DNA from: Metridium senile
Taxonomy: Eukaryota > Cnidaria > Anthozoa > Actiniaria > Metridiidae
DNA: 64,000 nt
Reading direction: 5' to 3'
NCBI GenBank assembly: GCA_949775045.1
Contig: OX459101.1
Coordinates: 14,754,942-14,818,941, forward strand
Under the pieces are notes generated by a model. It did no database searches and had not been told where the DNA came from. It saw only the letters and a program-made list of their open reading frames with translations. A program made the translations under genes and the position numbers. Shown here piece by piece: positions 27,260-39,437 of the stretch; within the stretch, counting starts at the first letter, position 1, and each line of letters starts with the position of its first letter.

Positions 27260-30200
27260 GCGGAGCTCCCGCGCGAGCGGAGCACCATACTTAAGAAAAA
27301 ATGGTAATGCATCGAGTCGATTTTCGATGGTTTTCACACAGGAATCCCAAGCGTACGTCCGACGTCCGACGTCCGCGCCTATCGCGATGCTGATTGGTTG
27401 TTATATTTCGGCGGGAACGAAAGTGACGCGCGCGCCAAATAGCGCTAGATCAACAAAGCAAAGTTGTTCTTTTAATTTATCGACAAAAAAGTCAAACAAA
27501 CAACAACAAAATAGCAGAGCTTACATTAATACAAAATAACAACGGAGAAAGATGAACTTCGAAGAACAAAGAGAGTTTTGACCGAAGAAGAACATAAACT
27601 CGAAGGACACAAAAACAAAGAAATTATACTAAAGAAAAGCAGAGCTTTCGCTGCTATAGAGTCTATGTGATTGTTCCATGAAAGGTTACTTGTAATGCAC
27701 ACACCAAGATCTCTCTGTGTAGATACACTCTTTAGCTCTTTATCTTTATTTATGTAGTAGACCCGGTCAAAGCTGTAACGTTTTCGAGAGATGCGAAGGT
27801 TTTCGCATTTCGTGGGCTGAAATCCAAGTTCGTTTTCAGTTGCCCAGTCGCTTAGTGCATCCAGATCTGATTGAAGGGCAGCGTAGTCTTCCAAAGAAGC
27901 AACGTGTTTGAAGCATTTCGAGTCATCAGCAAACATTGCAATGTTGGAGTGTTTTGTTACATTAGGTAGGTCGTTGACATATATCAGGAACAGTATGGGG
28001 CCCAGGAAAGACCCTTGAGGAACTCCAGACTTGACCAACGCCCAAGAGGAGTGACAACCGTCTATAACGACACGCTGCATTCTTCCGGTAAGATAGTTTT
28101 TAAACCAGTGAAGAAGAGGTCCGCTGATTCCATGGTGTTGCAGTTTCCAGAGTAGCTTAGCATGACAGACTGAATCGAATGCTTTGGCAAAGTCCAGGTA
28201 AATGACATCGTTTTCAAGACCTTTGTCTAAGTCCGATGCTATGTTGTGAAAAACCTCAACGAGTTGACTTGCACAGGATCTTCCTTGTTGGAAACCATAC
28301 TGGGTGGGGTGTAGAGATTTTGAAACATGAGGTACTAATTTTAGAGCAACGCACTTTTCTTGGATTTTGGAGACAATCGGTAAAAGAGAGATAGGTCTAT
28401 AATTCTCCACTTCAGTCTGTGGTCCTTTTTTGTGAACAGGTGGGATATTAGCTTGCTTCCAATCGGATATGTAGATGCCAGTTCTTTAGGAAGTGTTAAT
28501 GAAGACAGACAACGAAGGAGATAAAGAATGAGCACAGTTTTTCAAGATGAACGCAGGAAGCTTATCCAGGCCGGTAGCTTTGGACGTGTTTAGGCTAGAC
28601 ATGATGGATAACACTTCTTCAGTGGTGACTTCAATAATCTCTAATACATTAGGGTTGTTCGTTGTTATCGGACCCGTGCTTGGTGGTATACAACACGTGT
28701 GATTTTTATAAATAGATTTGAAGAAATCATTGAAGGAATTGGCACGCGCCATGTCGTCGGAGAAATGTATTCCTTTATACGAATTTTTTTCAGGTATTGG
28801 TTTCCTTTTGTTTTTGAATGAATAATAGGACCAAAAGCGCTTGGGATTGGTAAACGATTCGTTAGCAATGGTTTGTAAATAGGCTTTCCTTTCTCGACGG
28901 ATCCAGTTTTTGATTGACTGCCTAAGTTCCTGGAATTTTTCTTTGAGTTGATCGCTTGATGATTTTTTAACCTTTTTCCACAAAGTTTTTTTCTTTCTAA
29001 TTGCTTTTGCAAGATCTTTACTAATCCAAGGTGGTTTGTTTGATTTACGTCGTGGAACTTTGGGAATGTGTGTGTCAACGGCAGTTAAAACAAGGCTACA
29101 CCATTGTTGCCATGCCTCATTAAGCTCGTCTTGGGATTTGATCTCGTTTACACCGGAGCTTAGAGGTAACAAAGTGTAAATTGTACTTTGGTCGATTGAA
29201 AGGTGTTTATTTATGTACTTTTTAAACCTCATTAACAGAAAACATCAAAGATAAATTGAAATACAAACACAATTTAAATTGGTTGAATAACTTCTGTTTA
29301 TTTAGCAATATTGACTATTTTATGCTTACTAAACGAGCTTTTTTTAGTAGTTTTTACTTCAAAGTCGAAAATGATGTTTTACACAAAGTTTTTCATAATA
29401 AAATACCTTGTTTTAAAATCCTTGTCTTTTCAAATCGATCTTGTGTTGGTAGAACTTATTCGTGAGGCTTTTAATTCCAATTGAAAATAATTTTTTGTTT
29501 TGTTTTGAAGATTTGCCATGACTACTTTTTAGTAAATCCAATACGATAAAAATGTTTTTTTTTTTTTACAAAGAAATGCTTTAAAATTTCCTTTTTTCCT
29601 TTTAATACATAGTTACCATTCTATTAAGGTCTAGTTCAAATAATGTTTTTCTCAATTTGAAGCTCAAAATCTTGATTTTTCTCAGCGTTTTGTCTTGCTT
29701 TTGAAGCAAGAAACGCGCCAAAAATAGAACTTGTCACGTTGATTTGAAAAGACTGAAAAAACGCATAAAATTAAAACGACAACAACTCCATGGCCATTAC
29801 AGCATAGTTACATTTACTACAATTTTCTACTTATAGAAAAGTAATATCCATTGATAGTTTATCTATAAACTTGTTTTTAAAATCCTTTTTTGATGAAAAA
29901 ACTTTGTGTCGATGATATGCATGACAACTTTCCTCGCTATCGCTAGCTAGCCGTGGATATTCTTGTACTTTTCATTTTGTAATTTCAGTCTTGAGGGGAA
30001 TTGAAACCTGAGGAAGATCGTCAGATTTCAGGGTTTTTTTGCTAGGTTTTTTGTTTCTTTAACTTTTTTTTCGGCGAAGATGGTCCTTTTACTATAAATA
30101 TTTTGATCGGACGTTTACGGAAATGTTCGGAATCCAACGCACGGGAGTATAGCTGGGGAAGCCAATTTTTACGCTCAGGAGAAGGGTAAGGTGTTTTGGT

Positions 30201-30488
30201 GTTACTAAAAATAGCTCGGATGTGAATTTACATGGCGCGCGGGCTAGTAGTTTCGCTCTCTTATTTATCCTCTCTTGATATATCCTAGAATGATATTTCT
30301 GGTTTTTTTCTTAAGTAATCTCGAACAGAAAGAAATAGTATTTATTTCAAATACGAACAAATACGTCTACATCATCATGTACAGTTTTTATGACCCATGC
30401 ACAAAAACTATTTACATGCGCATATTGATGTTGTAAGAAAACTGAAAAACTGAGAGCTCCGCTATTAGGTATTACCTAATTTGTATAT
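27260..30488. mobile_element. TA-flanked DNA element, copy 2 (inverted), carrying a LINE fragment
   Basis: Sequence from GCGGAGCTCCCGCGCG at 27,260 to GGTATTACCTAATTTGTATAT at 30,488 is the reverse complement of 8,383-6,169. It matches at 27,260-27,645 and about 29,180-30,488. The flanks are TA on both sides. The middle (7,455-7,985 of copy 1) is replaced by LINE sequence. Copy 1's hairpin MITE is absent. Confidence 0.7.
27645..29180 (-). pseudogene. LINE reverse-transcriptase fragment, truncated at both ends
   Basis: Minus strand from 29,180: an endonuclease-RT linker (PRRKSNKPPWISKDLAKAIR, LGLDKLPAFILKN-type block), one in-frame TAA near 28,486, then ENYRPISLLP, FDFAKAFDSV-type block A (IYLDFAKAFDSVCHAKLL), GVPQGSFLGPILFLIYVNDL and MFADDSKCF with the catalytic aspartates. 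It stops abruptly at 27,645 inside the thumb region, where the reading runs into the host element. There is no 3' tail and no target duplication, so it was probably captured as DNA rather than retroposed there. Confidence 0.85.
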
Positions 30489-30494
30489 TAACGT

Positions 30495-31175
30495 TGTGTG
30501 ACAAGGTCGCCCGAGCCAGATCCAGAGGCTCATGTAAAAAAAACCAAACGTATGGCAATTATATAAATATATTGAATTATACATATAGAAAATATAAACA
30601 TGAAAATATAAATAGATAAAACTATTTCATTTAAATTAAATTGATATATTGAATATGATAGATTGAGATAAATGTTTACAAATGTATAAATGCAGATCGA
30701 TACAAATGCGATATAAATTGAGAGAGAAAAAAGGAAGGAATAATACTATAAAACTATACAAAATGAATAAGTAATATATCTCAAGCTAATTAAATCCTAA
30801 TACTCTATCATAAACAGTAATTGCATTTACAGCTAGCTCTTAAATTGCTAAAATCGTGTGCCTTCAGCTTCTTATGAAATTCACGTATTTTCTAGTGCTT
30901 TATAAAAGAAGGAAGCTGACTCCATAGATGTAATACCTTATAAGTAAAGGAATTGTGAAAAAAAAAAGATTACTATAAGAAGGCTGCACTATATTGCTTC
31001 CTCCATCTCTTGAATTATATTTACTCTTACGTTGTTCAAACAAAATTAGAAATGTATTTTTTATAGAAGTCTTTTTTTACACTTTTGTTCCGCAATGTTG
31101 TTTAGTGAAATAGTTTACATACTGTAAGCCAATCATATTTGACAAAACATGCATTTGTGTGACATTTATTTATAA
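30495..31175 (-). mobile_element. LINE 3' fragment with 17-bp target duplication
   Basis: AATTTGTATATTAACGT occurs at 30,478-30,494 and again at 31,176-31,192, exactly bordering this segment. On the minus strand near 30,930-30,830 the translation WSQLPSFIKH then REFHKKLKAHDF is a typical LINE ORF C-terminus. The 3' end reads CTGGCTCGGGCGACCTTGTC without poly(A), as in L2-like tails. Confidence 0.75.
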
Positions 31176-32199
31176 AATTTGTATATTAACGTCCTTTTGG
31201 TTTCTGGCGATGTGTAATGTGATAGTGTGTTTGGTTTGCTTTTCGTTTGGTGCTGTAGGAATGAGGCAAACAAACTCAATATTGAGCCCTTATTATTTTC
31301 ATACTTTTTTCAACCAGTCCCAGTTTGTAAAGACAGTAATACAACCCAGTGTCCATTGTGGGCAGCGAAAGGAGAATGCAACAAAAACAAGGTCTATATG
31401 GATGTCAACTGTGCCAAAAGCTGCAAGATATGCAAAGGTATTTTAGAATCAGAACGACTTTTACTTGTCCCCAGACCCTCTAGCTCCAGGCCAGGAGGCA
31501 CGAAATGTAGGGTACTTCGCGTTTCTATGGAAACATCAGATTTGCTAATGGGCAAATCCACTGACCGATAATATCACAGTCTCATTTTGCAGCGGTTTTC
31601 AGCGGCCACACGCGCTTGTGCATTATAAAACATTGCCTTCGATTCTAAACTTGATTTTGGTGGACGCCAATCAACTGTATTTCCAGAATACATGCACGTA
31701 CTAAAATGACTGTTGCAGTTTCTGCCCGTAAAATGGGTTTAATCGATTTTAATCTCTCCAATATTAAAGAAAACGTTTGATAAGAAGACAAATAGAAGAT
31801 CAATCGATCAAAATAAAATCTAGTTTAAACAAATTCTTTGTAAAGATAATTTATCGCCGTTCGGCGAATATTTCCAAACAAGTTTTGATCGAGTTTTCTT
31901 GGAAATATCGTTGATTGACCTTCACCAAAATCAAGTCTTGACGGCATGTTTTACGATGAACAGGCGCATGTGGCTGAGAACAGCTGTAATAGTGCATACG
32001 AATCAGAATCACAACCAATCATTTTAATGTCTTAAATAAGAATTGGCACATGGTTAACGCAAGACATGTTGACGCAGAAAGAGTTGTGTAGGGAAGGGAA
32101 ACAGTCAACAAATAAACTTACCCACACGGGCATTCTGCCATGCACCTCCAGCATCTCAAGTATATTGCTCACATATCAGTAGAATTGAAAGTAGAATAG

Positions 32200-34202
<2,003 letters not shown>

Positions 34203-36483
34203 TAGCCTTATAGAATAAATTTGCCAAAGTATAGTTAGTCAACAAATCTATTGGGTCTACATGTTTTGGTCAAAATGTCGCTTCGGCATGATACGAGCAA
34301 AGCTCGAAGAAAATTAGAAATTGAAATTAACCCCCCTGAAATTCATTTTGAGGAGTAATAACGCCCAAATTTGAACTCAGCATCCAAAATTACATAGGAA
34401 TAGTCAGTTTTCTAAGTTCTAGATATGTGGCAATATTTAAACATTAATTAATTAATGACTGTATTATATCTATATTAGCCTTATAGAATAAAGGAGCATT
34501 TAATTTAATAACAGACAACATATTGAAGATATCTGAATTTTTGCTTGATTTCCTGATTCCTTAGCATGAGTCAGTCACAAATATGAGTCGCGGGTAGTGA
34601 AAATGTTTTCGATGGATGGTGTTAAGGGGTATTTTAAGGTAATTCGTCCCCATTCCCCCTCCTAAAAAGGACGTTTTTTTTAAAAAGCATCTTACAGGAG
34701 TCACAGGGAGATAGTTGCTTTGCCAAAGTATAGTTAGTCAACAAATCTATTGGGTCTACATGTTTTGGTCAAAATGTCGCTTCGGCATGATACGAGCAAA
34801 GCTCGAAGAAAATTAGAAATTGAAATTAACCCCCCTGAAATTCATTTTGAGGAGTAATAACGCCCAAATTTGAACTCAGCATCCAAAATTACATAGGAAT
34901 AGTCAGTTTTCTAAGTTCTAGATATGTGGCAATATTTAAACATTAATTAATTAATGACTGTATTATATCTATATTAGCCTTATAGAATAAAGGAGCATTT
35001 AATTTAATAACAGACAACATATTGAAGATATCTGAATTTTTGCTTGATTTCCTGATTCCTTAGCATGAGTCAGTCACAAATATGAGTCGCGGGTAGTGAA
35101 AATGTTTTCGATGGATGGTGTTAAGGGGTATTTTAAGGTAATTCGTCCCCATTCCCCCTCCTAAAAAGGACGTTTTTTTTAAAAAGCATCTTACAGGAGT
35201 CACAGGGAGATAGTTTCTTTGCCAAAGTATAGTTAGTCAACAAATCTATTGGGTCTACATGTTTTGGTCAAAATGTCGCTTCGGCATGATACGAGCAAAG
35301 CTCGAAGAAAATTAGAAATTGAAATTAACCCCCCTGAAATTCATTTTGAGGAGTAATAACGCGCAAATTTGAACTCAGCATCCAAAATTACATAGGAATA
35401 GTCAGTTTTCTAAGTTCTAGATATGTGGCAATATTTAAACATTAATTAATTAATGACTGTATTATATCTATATTAGCCTTATAGAATAAAGGAGCATTTA
35501 ATTTAATAACAGACAACATATTGAAGATATCTGAATTTTTGCTTGATTTCCTGATTCCTTAGCATGAGTCGGTCACAAATATGAGTCGCGGGTAGTGAAA
35601 ATGTTTTCGATGGATGGTGTTAAGGGGTATTTTAAGGTAATTCGTCCCCATTCCCCCTCCTAAAAAGGACGTTTTTTTTAAAAAGCATCTTACAGGGGTC
35701 ACAGGGAGATAGTTTCTTTGCCAAAGTATAGTTAGTCAACAAATCTATTGGGTCTACATGTTTTGGTCAAAATGTCGCTTCGGCATGATACGAGCAAAGC
35801 TCGAAGAAAATTAGAAATTGAAATTAACCCCCCTGAAATTCATTTTGAGGAGTAATAACGCGCAAATTTGAACTCAGCATCCAAAATTACATAGGAATAG
35901 TCAGTTTTCTAAGTTCTAGATATGTGGCAATATTTAAACATTAATTAATTAATGACTGTATTATATCTATATTAGCCTTATAGAATAAAGGAGCATTTAA
36001 TTTAATAACAGACAACATATTGAAGATATCTGAATTTTTGCTTGATTTCCTGATTCGTTAGCATGAGTCGGTCACAAATATGAGTCGCGGGTAGTGAAAA
36101 TGTTTTCGATGGATGGTGTTAAGGGGTATTTTAAGGTAATTCGTCCCCATTCCCCCTCCTAAAAAGGACGTTTTTTTTAAAAAGCATCTTACAGGAGTCA
36201 CATGGAGATAGTTTCTTTGCCAAAGTATAGTTAGTCAACAAATCTATTGGGTCTACATGTTTTGGTCAAAATGTCGCTTCGGCATGATACGAGCAAAGCT
36301 CGAAGAAAATTAGAAATTGAAATTAACCCCCCTGAAATTCATTTTGAGGAGTAATAACGCGCAAATTTGAACTCAGCATCCAAAATTACATAGGAATAGT
36401 CAGTTTTCTAAGTTCTAGATATGTGGCAATATTTAAACATTAATTAATTAATGACTGTATTATATCTATATTAGCCTTATAGA

Positions 36484-36485
<2 letters not shown>
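34203..36485. repeat. 499-bp satellite array, four full units plus a part
   Basis: TTGCCAAAGTATAGTTAGTC recurs at 34,221, 34,720, 35,219, 35,718 and 36,217, an exact 499-bp period. Units are almost identical; shared variants (GCCCAAATTT in units 1-2, GCGCAAATTT in 3-5) show block-wise duplication. The fifth unit stops after TATTAGCCTTATAGAAT, where a (TTA)n begins. The array start also lies at TTAGCCTTATAGAATAAA. Confidence 0.97.

Positions 36486-36539
<54 letters not shown>
36486..36539. repeat. (TTA)n microsatellite, about 18 units
   Basis: A pure ATT run abuts the truncated satellite unit, 170 bp before the second ShKT exon. Confidence 0.95.
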
Positions 36540-37179
36540 CTGAAATATCATAGCATGATTGCGAATCGTCCTGTAATTTTACCTATATAACCCAGACAAT
36601 GTTTTGTTCAAATGATAATAATGATTTTATCGTCAATCATCATTGTGTGGAATTTATAGTTAATCTCGTGTGGTATTTATAGTTATTGATTTACATTCCA
36701 TTTATCAGGTTGTGATGATCAGAATAGTAGTTGTCAAGCTTGGGCCAAGCGAGGAGATTGTCAAAAAAAGCCCTGACTATATGGATGTCATTTGCCAGAA
36801 AGCTTGCGGCAAGTGTTAGTCAAGGTACGGATATCTCATAGTCACACAATACAATCCCGGACGAAACTACAATATTGGCAGAAACTAGTAAGGCACGTTT
36901 TACGGTTTTCTCTATTTTGACCTTAACCTATTCATTTTCGCTATAATCCTCCCCTCCCCCTCCATGCAATGTTGGTTTTCAGTTAACATGATTCCTTGAT
37001 GACTGCCAGGCCGACAATTTGTAGTAAATTGAAGCCCAAAAAGCACGCGCATTCCAGTTTAAAACTAATGTTCCATTTTCAAAGCAGTCGCCTTACTTAG
37101 TTTTTGCCGAGATTGTAGTTGTACCTTTTACTTAGAATGGCAAACGTTTAAATGCTTATCTTGGTTGAGATCTTAAGCC

Positions 37180-37436
37180 TAAAGAGTTAACCCTGGGTTA
37201 GTTCCAGTACTACTTTAACTGTTACTATAAAATCTATAAAGTTAATCCTGGGTTAGTGCTAATCCTGGTATAACTCTTATTAAAACCTATAGAGTTAATC
37301 CTGGGTTAGTTCTAATCCTGGTTTAACTCTTAATAGAACCTATAGAGTTAATCCTGCATGGGTTAGTGCTAATATTGGTTTAACTATTAATAAAACCTAT
37401 AGAGTTAATCCACGTTTAGTGCAAATCCTGGTTTAG
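37180..37436. repeat. About 62-bp minisatellite, four to five units
   Basis: Units carry AGAGTTAATCCTGGGTTAGT, CTAATCCTGGTTTAACTCTT and AAAACCTAT with point changes and small indels. The region lies downstream of the ShKT gene. Confidence 0.85.
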
Positions 37437-37883
37437 CTTTTGATATACAAATATATATTTCAGTGTCTCTTTATTAGATGGCCAATAACAACGTACACAA
37501 GCAACTTAAAACAAAGAAGCAAGAAGGGACACAAGCAACCACTACGTATTCAAACTCATTGGTCATTGAAAATAATACTAAAAATAACTAATTGTTTGTA
37601 AAATTGGTAAATGTTATTTAGAAAAATAATAATGAAATACATGTAATACATCTTTAATTAACTGAATATGTTATTTGATAATAAGAAAACTGCTAGTCGT
37701 TGTATTAATTGGTTAAGATTTTTATTATCTTAATTTAACAAACTAGTTTTAACTAATTTAACTTAAAAGTTCAAATAAAAGTTACCATCATTATTACCGT
37801 GTAAAAAGACAATTGAAAGTCGAAGTTATTATTCACCGATATTAGTCGAGCCTGAGGAGAATAATTGTTTTACTATACTCCTA

Positions 37884-38247
37884 TTTAAAAAATCGTTGTT
37901 GCAAACAAAGCCACAGTCCACACTGTGAAGCATGCAAAGGATTTCGGTATTTTGGTCTCTTGTTATCCATTTTTTTCAGAGCATATTTTGGTTGTAGGTT
38001 TTTGAGTTATATGACAATAACAAGTTGTTGCAGTGGTAGATGATGAAACAGATATTAAATCAAACACATGTTTGTAGGTTGGATTTCGATTCATAATAGT
38101 ATTTGTTGGTCCTCAACCTTTTAATTTTTAAAAACAATATTTTTTTATATAACGTGCAATAAGTTACAAATTATGTTCATATTACCGACGTCCTTTGCAG
38201 ACTTCAAAGTGTGGACTGTAGCTTCGGCTGCACCAACGATTTTTGAA
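37884..38247. mobile_element. MITE with about 60-bp inverted ends, gene B flank copy
   Basis: AAAAATCGTTGTTGCAAACA, CCACAGTCCACACTGTGAAG and CATGCAAAGGATTTCGGTAT are mirrored by ACCGACGTCCTTTGCAGACT, AGTGTGGACTGTAGCTTCGG and CACCAACGATTTTTGAAAT. The interior is about 220 bp and non-coding. Confidence 0.75.
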
Positions 38248-38515
38248 ATATGTGTAAATAATTCTTTTTCGGGCTTCTATTCGGGTAATTACTTTAATTG
38301 CTTACTATAAAAGTAAAAAAAGGTAAAGTAACCTCATTTAAAGTCGGTTACTCGTGACAGCCATTGACTGATAAACTTCAGGCCGACGGTATACTCATCA
38401 TGATTCAGAATGCCTATTGTCTTTTGGACTTACTGGCTTACTCTCCTTTCTCTATCATTGTTCCTTTATACGGGTATTTAATAAAGCTATAAGGAAAGGA
38501 GAGAAGTCAAAACAA

Positions 38516-38602
38516 GGATGTGGGGTCACTGGGAATCGAACTAGCGACTTCGCACTGAACGGCTAACCAAATGTGCCATCGTTGCTTCCTATTCGGCGAC
38601 GA
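38516..38602 (-). repeat. tRNA-derived SINE head, gene B flank
   Basis: The minus strand reads GCAACGATGGCACATTTGGT (A box TGGCACATTTGG) and, 30 nt on, CTAGTTCGATTCCCAGTGAC (B box AGTTCGATTCC). Spacing fits a polymerase III promoter. The acceptor stem does not pair well, so it is a SINE head rather than a tRNA gene. A copy is at 57,222-57,302. Confidence 0.6.
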
Positions 38603-39129
38603 TCATCGTCACACTATAAATACAAAGTTGATTATTTCAAACAATAAAAATTTAGAAGAAACGTGCACGAAACGCTGAAGGTGATTATCAACAAATAGTC
38701 CGAAGTTCGCGAAACCATACGTGTAATACGTATAGGCGCCGTTGTTAGATATTGCAGAGAGATATTTTTTACTTGCCGTAGAAGAGTCAATGCAATAGTT
38801 ATAGTAGTAGACTCAAAACGCATTGTTTTCTTTACCTTTTGTTTTTACAAAAGGATAAAACCACTCTACAGCGGTAACTCTAAAAAGCTTGAGCAATAAA
38901 CTTGACGGAAAAGTATAGTGAAAGACCCATGATCACTAGCGAAAGACAGTTTTCGTGGACCATGAAAATCGCCAATAAGACATTTTGAATTAATTTACGA
39001 CGTGAATGGGTACTACCCTCTTTACGCTAAATTGTTGAGCGCTTAATATACGACTGACTGCAAATGAACTATAACTACACAACTCAAAGCATGCCGGTAA
39101 GTGACCATGGGTCTTTAGTATAGCAAAAT

Positions 39130-39135
39130 TTTATT
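39130..39135 (-). terminator. Gene B polyadenylation signal AATAAA
   Basis: AATAAA on the minus strand lies about 93 nt after the stop codon (39,230-39,228). Gene C lacks it because 18 bp between TATAGCAAAA direct repeats are missing at 57,894. Confidence 0.5.
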
Positions 39136-39227
39136 GTATAGCAAAAGCTAAACATTTGTTTTATAGCTGTGGATCTTATAAAAACAGATAAACCACTTAA
39201 TTGTTTTAACGTTGGAAGCACACTGTT

Positions 39228-39437
39228 TTAAATTTCCGTTAATGCATTGTTGTCATCTATTAGCGTTATTTTTCCCATTTCAATCACGTCGTTCCGTGAT
39301 TCGTCCTTTCTGGTTTTTATTTCGACTTCGTCGTAACCATTATTTTGATTGATCGTAACCGCGTCGTAACCGTTATTTTGACTGATCGTAACCGCGTCGT
39401 CACCTTCGTTTTCGTTGGAGGTAATAGCGTCGTATCC
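39228..39437 (-). CDS. Gene B C-tail exon: four 11-residue repeats
   Basis: After the CTAG acceptor the exon reads [44 protein letters not shown], then a 25-residue acidic end and TAA. The unit is 33 bp, in frame, in phase 0 with the kinase end. Tyrosines Y938, Y960 and Y971 sit in Y-D-x-V/I contexts that resemble SH2-binding pYxxV/I sites; unit 2 has Asp in place of Tyr (GGT-GAC). Confidence 0.9.
   Translation of the reverse strand, partial: GYDAITSNENEGDDAVTISQNNGYDAVTINQNNGYDEVEIKTRKDESRNDVIEMGKITLIDDNNALTEI

Larger units (their letters stand above)
37655..39227. other. 3' flank of gene B, duplicated as 56,380-57,957
   Basis: The sequence matches the 3' flank of gene C nearly base for base from AAGAAAACTGC onward, including the MITE and SINE. 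The left edge of the duplication is near here. A 63-codon minus ORF at 38,823 (MRFESTTITIALTLLRQ start) looks signal-peptide-like and recurs at 57,532, but no exon partner was found. Confidence 0.7.

Noticed and set aside
31210..31260. Definite signal-peptide exon for the ShKT gene
   Set aside because: A hydrophobic start (MCNVIVCLVCFSFGA) and a good intron-like stretch follow, but the natural donor gives the wrong phase; left as a possibility only.
34203..36485. Regular repeats considered as a CRISPR-like array
   Set aside because: The period is 499 bp with no unique spacers; this is a eukaryotic satellite.
38516..38602. tRNA gene on the minus strand
   Set aside because: A and B boxes are present, but the acceptor and anticodon stems do not pair convincingly and the copy is embedded in a repeat; called a SINE head instead.
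38632..38823. Signal-peptide-like exon MRFESTTITIALTLLRQ as the start of another gene
   Set aside because: It recurs in the C flank, but no following exon in phase was found and the reading diverges after the possible donor.
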